A DNA stretch of 64,000 bases from Thalassotalea euphylliae (lineage in GTDB: Bacteria > Pseudomonadota > Gammaproteobacteria > Enterobacterales > Alteromonadaceae): positions 1,178,001 to 1,242,000 of the forward strand of contig NZ_QUOT01000001.1 in the NCBI RefSeq assembly GCF_003390375.1, written 5' to 3'. Position 1 is the stretch's first letter. Each line of letters starts with the position of its first letter. Below are positions 45,703 through 55,346 of the stretch, piece after piece. A program made the translations under genes and the position numbers. The notes under the pieces are model-generated. The model did no database searches. It was not told the DNA's origin and saw only the letters and a program-made list of their open reading frames with translations.

Positions 45703-46365
45703 ATGACTCAAGACGAATTAAAAAAAGCCGTAGGCCAAGCCGCCGTTAAGTTTATCAAACCAGATACCATTGTTGGTGTTGGCACAGGCTCTACCGTTAA
45801 CCACTTTATTGATGCATTAGCAGAAGTAAAAGATCAGCTCAAAGGCGCGGTTTCAAGCTCAGTACAGTCAACTGAAAAACTCAAAGCGTATGGTATTGAG
45901 GTATTCGATCTTAACGAAGTTAATGAGCTTGATGTTTATGTCGATGGTGCTGACGAAATCAACGAGCACATGCATATGATTAAGGGCGGTGGTGCCGCGT
46001 TAACACGTGAGAAAATTGTTGCCGCAGTTGCAAAAGAGTTTATTTGTATCGCTGATGAAAGTAAGCAAGTTGGCGTTTTAGGTGAATTCCCTTTACCTGT
46101 AGAAGTTATTCCTATGGCACGCAGTTATGTTGCTCGTGAGCTAGTAAAACTCGGTGGTGACCCTGTCTATCGCCAAGGTGTAGTAACCGACAATGGTAAT
46201 GTTATTCTTGACGTTTACAATCTAAAAATTGTTGACCCGAAAGCACTAGAAATCGCTATCAATGCCATTGTTGGCGTGGTGACTAACGGTCTTTTTGCTT
46301 GCCGTGGTGCAGACCGCTTATTACTAGGTACTAAAGCCGGTGTAACCGAGCATAATTTAGGCTAG
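45703..46365 (+). CDS. rpiA: Ribose-5-phosphate isomerase A
   Basis: Interconverts ribose-5-phosphate and ribulose-5-phosphate in the pentose phosphate pathway. Active-site blocks are visible: GVGTGSTVNHFIDAL, VDGADEINEHMHMIKGGGAALTREK (with catalytic Asp, Glu and Lys) and DESKQVGVLG. Length 220 residues, as in E. coli (219). The ribosome site tcaggtaa precedes the ATG. The order ygfA-rpiA-serA is conserved in many gammaproteobacteria and backs the neighbouring calls. Confidence 0.97.
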   Translation: MTQDELKKAVGQAAVKFIKPDTIVGVGTGSTVNHFIDALAEVKDQLKGAVSSSVQSTEKLKAYGIEVFDLNEVNELDVYVDGADEINEHMHMIKGGGAALTREKIVAAVAKEFICIADESKQVGVLGEFPLPVEVIPMARSYVARELVKLGGDPVYRQGVVTDNGNVILDVYNLKIVDPKALEIAINAIVGVVTNGLFACRGADRLLLGTKAGVTEHNLG

Positions 46366-46460
46366 TTTGGACTAAATTAGTACTTTAGAGTTACAGCACT
46401 ATATGCTAGTTTAGATATCTAGCCATCTAAAACTAACTTTTATTACGAAGTATGGACATC

Positions 46461-47690
46461 ATGAATAAAACATCTCTAGCTAAAGAAAAAATTAAAATTC
46501 TATTATTGGAAGGGGTTCACTCAAGTGCCCTTGAAGAGCTAAAAGCCAAAGGCTATAGCAATATTGAATACTTGAAAACCTCGTTAGCAGAGAGCGCACT
46601 CATCGAGAAAATTAAAGATGTCCACTTTATTGGTATTCGTTCACGTACTCAGCTTACTGAAAAAGTACTAAGCAATGCTAATAAACTCGTCGCCATCGGT
46701 TGTTTTTGTATTGGTACTAACCAAGTTAATTTAGCGGCGGCGCAAGCAAGAGGCATTCCGGTATTCAATGCGCCATTCTCTAATACCCGCTCAGTTGCGG
46801 AATTAGTGCTTGGTGAAATTTTACTACTGCTACGCGGTATTCCAGAGAAAAACGCGAAAGCACATCGCGGTGAATGGTTTAAGTCTGCTGCAGGTTCGGT
46901 TGAAGCCCGTGGTAAAACGCTAGGTATTATTGGCTATGGTCACATAGGTACTCAACTTGGTATTCTTGCAGAAACTATAGGTATGCGCGTACGCTTCTAC
47001 GACATAGAAACTAAGCTACCACTTGGTAATGCCAGCCAAGCACCTTCACTAACGGCACTTCTAAAAGAGTCAGATGTGATTAGTTTGCATGTACCAGAAA
47101 CACCACAAACGCAGAATATGATTGGCGAAGCCGAGTTAGAAGTGATCAAGCAAGGTAGTATTTTAATTAATGCGTCACGCGGCACGGTTGTGGATATTGA
47201 TGCACTTGCCCAAGCGCTGGAAAGCAAGAAGATTGGTGGCGCTGCCATTGATGTATTCCCTGTCGAGCCTAAAGGCAACGACGAAGAATTTATCTCGCCG
47301 CTTCGCGCGTTCGACAATGTTATTCTTACACCACACATTGGTGGTAGTACTCTAGAAGCACAAGAAAACATTGGCTTAGAAGTAGCGAGCAAGCTAGCTA
47401 AATACTCAGACAATGGCTCTACGCTATCAGCAGTTAACTTCCCTGAAGTATCACTGCCTGAGCACACAGGCACATCTCGCTTGCTTCACATTCACCATAA
47501 CCAACCGGGCGTACTAACCGCGATCAACAATGCATTCGCTGGCCTTGGCATTAACATTGCCGCGCAATACCTGCAAACAGATGACAAAATTGGCTATGTA
47601 GTTATTGAAGTGGAAACAGAGAGTAGCGAAGCAGCACTAGCAGAGTTGAAGCAAATCGACGGAACTATTCGTACGCGAATTTTGCATTAG
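46461..47690 (+). CDS. serA: D-3-phosphoglycerate dehydrogenase
   Basis: First step of serine synthesis, NAD-dependent oxidation of 3-phosphoglycerate. The domain order is substrate domain, NAD domain (LGIIGYGHIGTQLGILAE), catalytic Arg and Glu/His regions (INASRGTVVDI, LTPHIGGSTLEAQENIG), then a C-terminal ACT domain (HHNQPGVLTAINNAFAGLGINIAAQYLQT) that binds serine as feedback inhibitor. About 409 residues, the E. coli type. I use the ATG at 46461, which aligns with E. coli; another ATG three codons earlier is possible. Confidence 0.96.
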   Translation: MNKTSLAKEKIKILLLEGVHSSALEELKAKGYSNIEYLKTSLAESALIEKIKDVHFIGIRSRTQLTEKVLSNANKLVAIGCFCIGTNQVNLAAAQARGIPVFNAPFSNTRSVAELVLGEILLLLRGIPEKNAKAHRGEWFKSAAGSVEARGKTLGIIGYGHIGTQLGILAETIGMRVRFYDIETKLPLGNASQAPSLTALLKESDVISLHVPETPQTQNMIGEAELEVIKQGSILINASRGTVVDIDALAQALESKKIGGAAIDVFPVEPKGNDEEFISPLRAFDNVILTPHIGGSTLEAQENIGLEVASKLAKYSDNGSTLSAVNFPEVSLPEHTGTSRLLHIHHNQPGVLTAINNAFAGLGINIAAQYLQTDDKIGYVVIEVETESSEAALAELKQIDGTIRTRILH

Positions 47691-47863
47691 TTTTCTGCTC
47701 TAACCATTTTGTAAAACTCATCAATATTTTTAGTTTACCATCAGTTCAAATCGTTTGTATGTATGCGCTGATGGCTAAATTTAAATAGAAATTTTAAACC
47801 AACTTTGTTCAGTTAGTAGCTACTCAAGCTGCTTAGCAACTAGTCAAATGAGTAATTATAAGG

Positions 47864-49000
47864 TTAAAACATTCGGTAGATTTTAGTTATTTTTTCAGAA
47901 ACGTTGACAATCTGAAATGTATCTCTAAACCTTTCCAGTGCTTTAGCCCCCATTATTGCTATTTTCTCTCTATTTTTGGACGCCCATGTAAGTCGCTCAG
48001 CTAAGGACTCAACGTTTTGAGCTTTCACGACGATTCCAGTGTCCATATGCTGAACAACCCAAGACATTCCACTTCCGGGCACATCCGAGACTAGCGCAGG
48101 AATGCCAAAACTGGCAGCTTCAAGCAGAACAACTCCAAAGGCCTCTGTCTTCTCAATAGATGGTAAACACAACAAGTCAGCTTTTTCTAATAGTTCATAG
48201 AGCTCTTCGTCTTCCAATCGACCATGCATGGTGATTTGCTCAGTTACGCCAAGGTCAATGATTTGGTTTTGAATGTTTTGTTCGAGTTCTCCAATACCCA
48301 CAATATCGAGATGAACTAGAACACCAGAATTCGTTAGTTTTTGAATAGCCTCGATTAAGTAGCTATGCCCCTTGTAATAGGTCAGTCTGCCAATAGTAAG
48401 TAGTCTAAGCTCCTCGTTTTGTATTTTTCTTGGAATTCGGTGCTGAGTATTTTTAGGTAACCCGAGTGCGACTGCATGGGTTTTCTGATGAAAATCAGCC
48501 AATGGTTTGCTATTTTCAAGATAATTAGGCGAGGTAGCAATAATCGCTTTTGCGCTTTTTAATAACGCCCGCTCAAAAAGCTGATAAAAAGGGTAAAGTA
48601 GTTTCAACTTAACATCAGGAAGCGCACCTAGAACATCTGAATGCCAGTGAACTACCCATGGGATAGCTCTCAATTTTTTCGAAAACAAACACCAAAACGC
48701 CGAGAGGTTTGGCATATGAATATGGATAATATCTGGTTGCAATTCATCGACAAGCTTATTAGTTTCTCTACCAAATGTGGGAGACATAGGTGCATAAGCT
48801 AAAGCACCGTAACACTTAACTCGCACGAGATGAACCGCACCTAGCTTTTCTCGAATCGTTGGCTTTTCTGGCTCGTGATGATGAGCTACAACGGATACTT
48901 GGTGCCCATCTTTTACCTGCTGGTCAATAAGCGAAGACATAAAATTCTCTATCCCTCCTTTAAATGGCGGGAAGTACTTTCCTATGTGTAAGATTTTCAT
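47864..49000 (-). CDS. Glycosyltransferase family 4 protein
   Basis: A 378-residue GT-B glycosyltransferase, predicted cytoplasmic and membrane-associated. The N-terminal domain starts KILHIGKYFPPFKGGIENF, the usual GT4 start, with DIIHIHMPNLSAFW. The C-terminal donor domain has LLTIGRLTYYKGHSYLIEAIQKL and the E-x7-E region KTEAFGVVLLEAASFGIPALVSDVPG. It transfers a nucleotide-activated sugar with retention of configuration; donor and acceptor are unknown. It is the last gene of the polysaccharide cluster and overlaps the preceding GT2 gene by four bases. Confidence 0.92.
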   Translation of the reverse strand: MKILHIGKYFPPFKGGIENFMSSLIDQQVKDGHQVSVVAHHHEPEKPTIREKLGAVHLVRVKCYGALAYAPMSPTFGRETNKLVDELQPDIIHIHMPNLSAFWCLFSKKLRAIPWVVHWHSDVLGALPDVKLKLLYPFYQLFERALLKSAKAIIATSPNYLENSKPLADFHQKTHAVALGLPKNTQHRIPRKIQNEELRLLTIGRLTYYKGHSYLIEAIQKLTNSGVLVHLDIVGIGELEQNIQNQIIDLGVTEQITMHGRLEDEELYELLEKADLLCLPSIEKTEAFGVVLLEAASFGIPALVSDVPGSGMSWVVQHMDTGIVVKAQNVESLAERLTWASKNREKIAIMGAKALERFRDTFQIVNVSEKITKIYRMF

Positions 49001-49791
49001 TGTAGCGCTTTATTTTTATATATCTTGTGCTCAATTGCCCTGACAATCTTCATTATAGGTTTTGCAATAAGCCACTTAATCGGTACACGCCCATAATGGT
49101 TGCGAACCACATCAGTTGACTCACTGTAATGATCATCAATTGAGTTAGCTGTTTTGGTATCCGCATGGGCTCTACTTGCAGCTATATCCATTCTACAGAA
49201 TTGTGGTGCGCCAAATTGATTATACAACCGCCACCATAAATCGTAATCCATGGCTAAGTTTAGCGATTCATTTAAACCACCAATAGATTCCCAAGCTTTT
49301 CGAGAGATCAGTGTACCTGGCTGACAAATAAAACAGTAATTCGCTAACAAGTATGCGCTAAAAGGTAGAGTAAGATAATGGCTAAGGCGGCAACCAGATT
49401 CAGACGTTAACCAACATTTTCCATAGGCAAACGCTTTTTCTTGGTGATTGACTAATTGTGCATACATCGCCTCAAGCCCTCCCTCATAAAAAAAGTCGTC
49501 TGAATTTAGCCAACAAACGTAAGGTGCATTTCCTCTGGCTATTCCCTCGTTAATCGCAGCAGATTGCCCATCATCTTTATGACTTCGCCACCAAGTGATT
49601 TTATCATTATAGTTTTTAATAACATCTAAAGAGTTGTCTGAAGAGCCTCCATCCAATACAAAAACTTCAATGGGTAAGTTTATCTTAAAAATAGATTCAA
49701 GGCATTGCTCCAAAAACTTTCCTTGATTGTATGAAGGCACCACCACCGTAATTAAGGGTGAGCTTGAGCGTTGTTTCGGCTTGTGAACCAT
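48997..49791 (-). CDS. Glycosyltransferase family 2 protein
   Basis: A 264-residue GT-A glycosyltransferase. The nucleotide-binding start ITVVVPSYNQGKFLEQCLESI is at about residues 14-34. VLDGGSSDNSLDVIKNY follows, and the metal-binding DxD region is CWLNSDDFFYEGG. The helical segment LNLAMDYDLWWRLYNQFG near 185-200 supplies the ED-type catalytic part. The gene overlaps both neighbours (TAATG with the upstream gene, four bases with the downstream one), so it is cotranslated. Sugar specificity is unknown; the sequence is close to the N-terminal half of the next upstream gene. Confidence 0.92.
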   Translation of the reverse strand: MVHKPKQRSSSPLITVVVPSYNQGKFLEQCLESIFKINLPIEVFVLDGGSSDNSLDVIKNYNDKITWWRSHKDDGQSAAINEGIARGNAPYVCWLNSDDFFYEGGLEAMYAQLVNHQEKAFAYGKCWLTSESGCRLSHYLTLPFSAYLLANYCFICQPGTLISRKAWESIGGLNESLNLAMDYDLWWRLYNQFGAPQFCRMDIAASRAHADTKTANSIDDHYSESTDVVRNHYGRVPIKWLIAKPIMKIVRAIEHKIYKNKALQ

Positions 49792-51944
49792 TAACGAGAA
49801 CCTAGCAACCAGCGAATAATCAGTCGCTCTATTCTATTCGGTAATAGCTGAGCAACTTTAGCCGTAAATTTTGGCGGCATCAAACCAACCGTTTTATGGA
49901 ATAGAAAAACCATCAATCTATTTAGGCGCTGCATTGGACTCAACCGGAACCAACCTTTACTGCCAAGATTAACAATTTCACTTTCCTTGGCAAATGAGAG
50001 TTTGTGAGCAATTTTATGAGTATCAATCACCCCTTGCTTATCGAGTACATTAAAGATACTGGCAAAACTCGCCTCGATTGAGTACTCATTTCTAGCGTAA
50101 AGCGGCGCCATTTTTATCATATACGACAATTTATCTTTGTCGTGATACAGGTTTTGTATCGCCTTCGCGAGCGCATCTGGGGAATATTCGTGGACAAGAA
50201 CACCAGTAACACCATCAAAAATAGCGTCTTTCACGCCCGTGTGATTAAAGCCAATTGATGGTGTGCCGCACATAGCAGCTTCGATAAATACTTGTCCAAA
50301 CGTTTCTTGCCTGCTAGGTCCCACATAAATATCAGCGGCATTCATCGCTTTTTGCAACTGCTTAACATCATCAACATAGCCTAATTCAATAAGTTTACAC
50401 GGTATATTTTCCAGTGACTCATCTTTACGACCTATTAGCAGCACAGCCAAGTTATCGATGGTTAGGTGTTCGAGCGCTTCAAAAAAAAGTTTTCCGCCTT
50501 TTCGTGTATCACTAAGAGAAGAAACACTTAACGCTACGACAAAATCAGTTTGATCGATACCAATAGATACTCGTGCAGCAGTTTTGTCCTCCACTGCAAA
50601 TATATGGGCTGGCACACCGAGCTTAATCTGTTCTACGGGCACATTTCCTTTAAAAGCGCTAACAGCATCAGTCGCAATATTCTTTGACCATTTTGAGTTC
50701 GCTAACATCTTTAGATTACCCGCCTGATTTATAAATGACTTTTTATCAGTAAATTGCTCGGCAATTAACGCCTCTGGAATTACGGGATATTCAGTTTTAG
50801 TGGGGCAATGTCTATCGCAATTATTAGTAAACTGCTCGCAACTCCCAGCATAGGCACAGCGCCCAGTAAAAAGCCAAAAATCGTGTGTTAACCAATAACA
50901 GCTAAATTTTTCTTCTAAGCGCTTTAAAAAGTTGATGGACTGTTTTTCTATGCCATGTAAATTCCCCATCACAACTAAGTGCGGTGAGAATTCTTCGATG
51001 CTGGTAATTATGTCCTCATACTCTGCCATTTTTTTACGGGAAGAGAGCAAATCGAATCGTTTAACGTTATGACCCGCTTGCTCAAAAGCACCGGCTAGCC
51101 TCATATGTGCAATACCAGCACCATAGAGAAAACCCAAATCATTAACAAAAGCGACTTTGAGTTTGTTGCTCCAATTAACTTTAGGTCGAGTGCTAGACTG
51201 TAAATGGTTTAAATTAAATTCTTTACTAAACGCTTCTCGTACTTCCGTTAGTTCAGCTTTAAACTTTGCAATTTCAGCTGTTTTTTGTTCAGGATGACTA
51301 CGAAATTGAACTATGGGATGCCCTACTTTATGAAGCCTGGCCTTATTAATCGCAAAGCGGCACCATAGTTCAAAATCCATACTGTAATAACAGTCTTCAC
51401 GCACATAGCCGCCAGCTCGTTGCCAAAGCTCACGAGTAAAAAAGACTTCTGGCTGATAGAAAAACTGACCCGCGTTCCAACCATTGTCTAAATCTAGCAA
51501 CTCCTCAAGCGGTAATTCTCCCTCTTGGCAAGATGTTAAGTGACGGTGTATTAACTGACCATCATCATAAACTTCACAAATACCAGCAACCATATCAACA
51601 TCATTGGTCATAAAAGCGACTGCCATGTGCCAAAGCGCATTAGGCGCAAATTCGTCATCACTGTTAAGCCAGCAAAATATATCACCCGTCGCTTTTGAAA
51701 AGCCTTTGTTTATCGCATGGCTCTGCCCTTTATCAGGCTCACTAACCCAATAGGCTAGCTCTGCTTCGTACTTTTTAATTACAGATACAGTTTCATCTGT
51801 AGAGCCGCCATCTATAATGATGTATTCAACATTTGGATAAGCTTGAGAAACAACTGACTCTATAGTTTCAGAAATATATTTCCCTTGGTTATAAGAGGGG
51901 GTTATTACAGATATCTTAGGGAACGAGTTAAAATTGAATGGCAT
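49791..51944 (-). CDS. Two-domain glycosyltransferase (GT2 fused to GT4)
   Basis: A 717-residue fusion. The GT2 domain (about 8-225) has ISVITPSYNQGKYISETIESV, IIDGGSTDETVSVIKKYE and CWLNSDDEF. The GT4-like domain (about 265-640) has KVAFVNDLGFLYGAGIAHMRLAGAF, a Cys cluster CAYAGSCEQFTNNCDRHCP that is common in this GT4 subgroup, and RQETFGQVFIEAAMCGTPSIGFNHTG. Such fusions probably add two successive sugars to one chain. I use the ATG at 51944; a TTG five codons earlier overlaps the previous gene's stop and is also possible. Confidence 0.9.
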   Translation of the reverse strand: MPFNFNSFPKISVITPSYNQGKYISETIESVVSQAYPNVEYIIIDGGSTDETVSVIKKYEAELAYWVSEPDKGQSHAINKGFSKATGDIFCWLNSDDEFAPNALWHMAVAFMTNDVDMVAGICEVYDDGQLIHRHLTSCQEGELPLEELLDLDNGWNAGQFFYQPEVFFTRELWQRAGGYVREDCYYSMDFELWCRFAINKARLHKVGHPIVQFRSHPEQKTAEIAKFKAELTEVREAFSKEFNLNHLQSSTRPKVNWSNKLKVAFVNDLGFLYGAGIAHMRLAGAFEQAGHNVKRFDLLSSRKKMAEYEDIITSIEEFSPHLVVMGNLHGIEKQSINFLKRLEEKFSCYWLTHDFWLFTGRCAYAGSCEQFTNNCDRHCPTKTEYPVIPEALIAEQFTDKKSFINQAGNLKMLANSKWSKNIATDAVSAFKGNVPVEQIKLGVPAHIFAVEDKTAARVSIGIDQTDFVVALSVSSLSDTRKGGKLFFEALEHLTIDNLAVLLIGRKDESLENIPCKLIELGYVDDVKQLQKAMNAADIYVGPSRQETFGQVFIEAAMCGTPSIGFNHTGVKDAIFDGVTGVLVHEYSPDALAKAIQNLYHDKDKLSYMIKMAPLYARNEYSIEASFASIFNVLDKQGVIDTHKIAHKLSFAKESEIVNLGSKGWFRLSPMQRLNRLMVFLFHKTVGLMPPKFTAKVAQLLPNRIERLIIRWLLGSR

Positions 51945-51955
51945 TACTTGATAAC

Positions 51956-52633
51956 TCAATTAAAGATTGGCTTTATGCCTAACTTTTTTAATAGTGGCAA
52001 GATTTCTAATTCCTTCTCGGTCATTTGCAGTGATGTACGCTTTAATATACGTGTTTGTTTTTTGAAATTTGGACGAAAGTTTTCAATATTACCTTTTAAG
52101 TCACAGTCTGCGAACTCGGCTATCGAAATGATCTTATCTCTCGATGCAAGTTCATCATAGTTAACAAGTATGACATTGTCTTTGACACCATGTTTAACAA
52201 CCCACTTATGCATAAACTTTTGCCAAAAACCTAGTTTCTCATTAAAAAAAGCGGCCCAATCCCCTGTTTTCTTGCCTTTACCTGATTCCATCTCATACCA
52301 ACTTTCTATTGAATAAAAGGGGTGCCTGTATTGAACTATGTATTTATGGTGACTTTTAAAAGGAAGTTTTAAATCAAAATCATGGTTTTTAAGATATTTG
52401 TTGCCGGCGCCACAGTTATGCCTTTTGAATCTATGACTCAACTTACTTTGTTTACAATCAATTGCCTCGCCATTGTGACGGGTACAAGTATAGAACTCAC
52501 AATAGTGATTAGAAAAGTCAGTTATATTGTTTAAAAAACCTATCATAGCGTGATGGCCACTTCTCGGATATGAAACAATATAGAGATTGCTAACCTCTTT
52601 TTCTCTTTTAAAAAAGTTAAGAATACTGTGCAT
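51956..52633 (-). CDS. Sulfotransferase-like protein (PAPS-dependent type)
   Basis: A 225-residue protein with the two PAPS-binding elements of sulfotransferases. The 5'-phosphosulfate loop is YPRSGHH at residues 22-28, near the N terminus as expected. The 3'-phosphate strand-helix is QYRHPFYSIESW at about 101-112 (Arg-x-Pro and the following Ser). Other family residues are not certain, and the protein is on the short side. It sits between an unknown coiled-coil protein and the GT2-GT4 fusion, starting immediately after the preceding stop. It would add sulfate to a sugar of the cluster's product, using PAPS from CysC. Confidence 0.78.
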   Translation of the reverse strand: MHSILNFFKREKEVSNLYIVSYPRSGHHAMIGFLNNITDFSNHYCEFYTCTRHNGEAIDCKQSKLSHRFKRHNCGAGNKYLKNHDFDLKLPFKSHHKYIVQYRHPFYSIESWYEMESGKGKKTGDWAAFFNEKLGFWQKFMHKWVVKHGVKDNVILVNYDELASRDKIISIAEFADCDLKGNIENFRPNFKKQTRILKRTSLQMTEKELEILPLLKKLGIKPIFN

Positions 52634-53380
52634 TTACTTACTGAACCTTAGCTTCGTTGACACGAATTTAAGCAGCGACATTTTAGGTACACAGTAAACA
52701 TCTGATAATCCAATCTTAACGTGTTCACCACTAGGCGTTGTCATAGAAAAATGAGTTTTGCCTTCTGCATTGGATTTGGGTATTTGACACACTAATCGAC
52801 TTTGGTCTTCTATCATTATGACTTTATGCTTAACCAGAACGCCATCAATCTCAATTTTACAGTCTTTTAAGGTATTCACATTATCGTAGTCTTCTACTGT
52901 AATAGCTAAAGACAATTTTTTGGTTCTATCTATATACAGATCACTAACTACCGATTGGCTTTGGTACAACCAATGGAAGGGCATTCCCCTGGTGCTATGG
53001 CATAAATGCCCCAGATTATTATGAAAGCCTAAATCCGTAATTGGTATTTTCAACTCATCTACAAATTGCTCGGTAAATGTATTAGGCACATTATCTGATG
53101 CTCTATTTACTAGTTGCTCAACACTCGTTTCAATATTCAGTGTTTTTTCTACTATGGCTAATCGTGCAGAAATTTTGCCAAGGGCTAAAGCAAATTCATC
53201 AACAACAATATTAGCTTTGTCATGCTGTTGAGTTGCGTTCGATAGCCTAGCTTGAACTGAGGTTCTAAATCGCTCTCGGTCATAATTTATGAGATATTCA
53301 AGGTATTGAATATCAGCGATCAGTTCTTTATGTTCATCATGCATTTGGAGCATATTCCTTAATTTTGAATGGTCGGACAT
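52634..53380 (-). CDS. Unknown protein of the polysaccharide cluster, N-terminal coiled coil
   Basis: A 248-residue protein I do not recognise. Residues 1-90 look like a helical or coiled-coil region rich in charged residues (NMLQMHDEHKELIADIQYLEYLINY, ALALGKISARLAIVEKTL). From about 110 the protein is beta-rich with GFHNNLGHLCHSTRGMPFHWLY and repeated strand-like stretches. No signal peptide and no membrane segment is seen. The stop is directly followed by the sulfotransferase-like ATG (TAAATG), so the two probably act together. It might bind or present a glycan substrate. No domain name can be given. Confidence 0.7.
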   Translation of the reverse strand: MSDHSKLRNMLQMHDEHKELIADIQYLEYLINYDRERFRTSVQARLSNATQQHDKANIVVDEFALALGKISARLAIVEKTLNIETSVEQLVNRASDNVPNTFTEQFVDELKIPITDLGFHNNLGHLCHSTRGMPFHWLYQSQSVVSDLYIDRTKKLSLAITVEDYDNVNTLKDCKIEIDGVLVKHKVIMIEDQSRLVCQIPKSNAEGKTHFSMTTPSGEHVKIGLSDVYCVPKMSLLKFVSTKLRFSK

Positions 53381-53435
53381 ATTCCTATTTTTATAACTGC
53401 GAGAGCAAGCTAAGAAAAATATTAAAGTGGGTGTG

Positions 53436-53900
53436 CTATTCTAATGTTTTATTCACGAAATACCATTTAGTATGTTCATGTACCATGTCACATTTCAATA
53501 TTTCTGCTGAAGTAAACCATTTGTATTTACTATGCTGCTGTTTTGGCAAAGACGGTATGTCAATATCTAGAACCATCTCATAAGCCAATACGACATAATG
53601 AGTGGTCACTTCGTCATTAAACACACTATCATCGTAGAAATGCTGAAAAACGCCCCAAAATTTTGCATCTTCCATTTGCATATCATGATTGAGTTCTTCC
53701 TTTACTAATCTGGTGAACGCAACCTCTAAAGGTTCATTTTTAAGAATTCGCCCGCCAGGGACAAACCAGTAACCTTTTGCTGGTCGATTATGTCTAAGAC
53801 CTAAAAGTACATTCCCTTCTAAATTTTTTACAACTAAATCAATTGATATTAGTGGCGTCGACTCTACAACAAACTTAAAGTCTTTATTTGGCAGTAACAT
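53436..53900 (-). CDS. gmm: GDP-mannose mannosyl hydrolase (Nudix family)
   Basis: A 154-residue Nudix-fold enzyme that releases mannose or related sugars from GDP-mannose or GDP-fucose. The start FKFVVESTPLISIDLVVKNLEGNVLLGLRHNRPAKGYWFVPGGRI matches Gmm of colanic acid loci. The Nudix box is degenerate in the way typical of this family (GGRILKNEPLEVAFTRLVKEELN, lacking the second Glu pair). GVFQHFYDDS and THYVVLAYEM are further Gmm features. It follows the phosphohexomutase gene by 27 bp. In the colanic cluster it sits near gmd and fcl, as here. Confidence 0.9.
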   Translation of the reverse strand: MLLPNKDFKFVVESTPLISIDLVVKNLEGNVLLGLRHNRPAKGYWFVPGGRILKNEPLEVAFTRLVKEELNHDMQMEDAKFWGVFQHFYDDSVFNDEVTTHYVVLAYEMVLDIDIPSLPKQQHSKYKWFTSAEILKCDMVHEHTKWYFVNKTLE

Positions 53901-53927
53901 ATACTTTTCTTATATCCTCCAGTCCAA

Positions 53928-55346
53928 CTAAAATGCACTGATAACATCTAAGCAGATAGCAACATTGTTTCGCGCTTTTGACTCTGAAGAAGCCTCAACA
54001 TAGCACCTCAACTCAGGAGCATTGCCAGAAGGGCGTAAATGAAAAACCTCACCATTTGAGAGCGTTAATCTTAGCCCGTCGACTGTACTTTTATCGGTCA
54101 CCGTTAACTTTCCAACGCCCATACTTTGAAGCAGTGCACTTGGATCTTTTTCAATCTCCTTCATCAGGTGCGAGCTTCTATCTGAGTCAAAATCTTGTAT
54201 TCTACCACTTGCTGTGTACCTTTTAGGTAATCGATTTACCACAGTTGAAATATCATCTTCAAGTGCTTGCTTTAACAACATTAATGCAGGCAAGACAGCA
54301 TCTCTTGTCGGTAATGCTCTTAAAGTTCTCTCGCCGACTTCAATATCGCTGCCAAGCATAAAGCCACCATTTGCTTCAAACCCGCCAACACTCGCAAAAA
54401 TTGCCTCTAGCTTTGCAAATTCAGCGATAACATAAGGAGAGCCAATTTTAGTACGAGTAACTGACTTAAAATAATCACTTGATTCAATTAACGTGTTACA
54501 GCTAATAGGAACAGCAACTGCCTCTAGGTTTAATGCATGAGCACAAATTGCCCCTAATACATCTCCACGTAACCAGTTTCCTTTTTCGTCGGCAATAAGG
54601 GGGCGGTCACCATCACCATCTGTTGAAAAAATCATGTCAAAATTATGCACTTTTGACCAATCTAGCGCCTTTTGCTGATCTTCTTCTGATACCGCTTCAG
54701 TATCGATAGGAACAAATTCATCGCTTCGCCCTAATGTAACCACCTCGGCACCTAAAGCTGTGAATAGCTTTTTATATAGATCTCGACCCGCACTCGAGTG
54801 TTCATAAATACCTATTTTTTTACTCGCTAACATAGATGCATTAAAAAGTGACGTGTAGCGCTTAACATACGCTAATGACGCCGATTCATTAGGTTGTACC
54901 CCGGGCAAAGAGCTAATAGCATTGAACTCTGCTTTCTCAGATAATATCGAAAGCTCATCAGCTTTACTGATCTCACCATCAGGGCGATAGAACTTTAAAC
55001 CATTTCGATCAAATGGAATGTGGCTACCGGTTACCATTATGCTTGGCATTTTATCCTGCATCGCTTTGTAGGCCAATGCTGGTGTTGGAATGACACCATA
55101 ATAAACAGGCTCCACACCACTCTGCTCACAAGCTTTGGCACATGCCATTGCCATAGCATAGCTACTTGGTCGATTATCTATCGCAATAGCAAGCTGAGTG
55201 AATTTAAAAGACCGCTTCATCACATTAATAAACGAATGGGTAAACGCAGCACAAACTTCTGACGAAAACTGCTCAACTAATCCTCTGGCACCACTAGTGC
55301 CAAACTGCACGCCACTTTCGGCGATGACTTTAAAACTGGTTAACAT
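53928..55346 (-). CDS. Phosphomannomutase / phosphohexomutase
   Basis: A 472-residue alpha-D-phosphohexomutase. The active-site serine is in MVTGSHIPFDRNG. The metal loop is STDGDGDRPLI, the sugar-binding loop is GGFEANGGFML, and the C-terminal phosphate site is LRPSGNAPELRCYVE. The N-terminal GVQFGTSGARGLV is the usual first block. Its position beside gmm and near fcl and gmd argues for mannose-6-phosphate to mannose-1-phosphate (manB type), but glucosamine or glucose substrates cannot be excluded. No manC is present in the window. Confidence 0.87.
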   Translation of the reverse strand: MLTSFKVIAESGVQFGTSGARGLVEQFSSEVCAAFTHSFINVMKRSFKFTQLAIAIDNRPSSYAMAMACAKACEQSGVEPVYYGVIPTPALAYKAMQDKMPSIMVTGSHIPFDRNGLKFYRPDGEISKADELSILSEKAEFNAISSLPGVQPNESASLAYVKRYTSLFNASMLASKKIGIYEHSSAGRDLYKKLFTALGAEVVTLGRSDEFVPIDTEAVSEEDQQKALDWSKVHNFDMIFSTDGDGDRPLIADEKGNWLRGDVLGAICAHALNLEAVAVPISCNTLIESSDYFKSVTRTKIGSPYVIAEFAKLEAIFASVGGFEANGGFMLGSDIEVGERTLRALPTRDAVLPALMLLKQALEDDISTVVNRLPKRYTASGRIQDFDSDRSSHLMKEIEKDPSALLQSMGVGKLTVTDKSTVDGLRLTLSNGEVFHLRPSGNAPELRCYVEASSESKARNNVAICLDVISAF

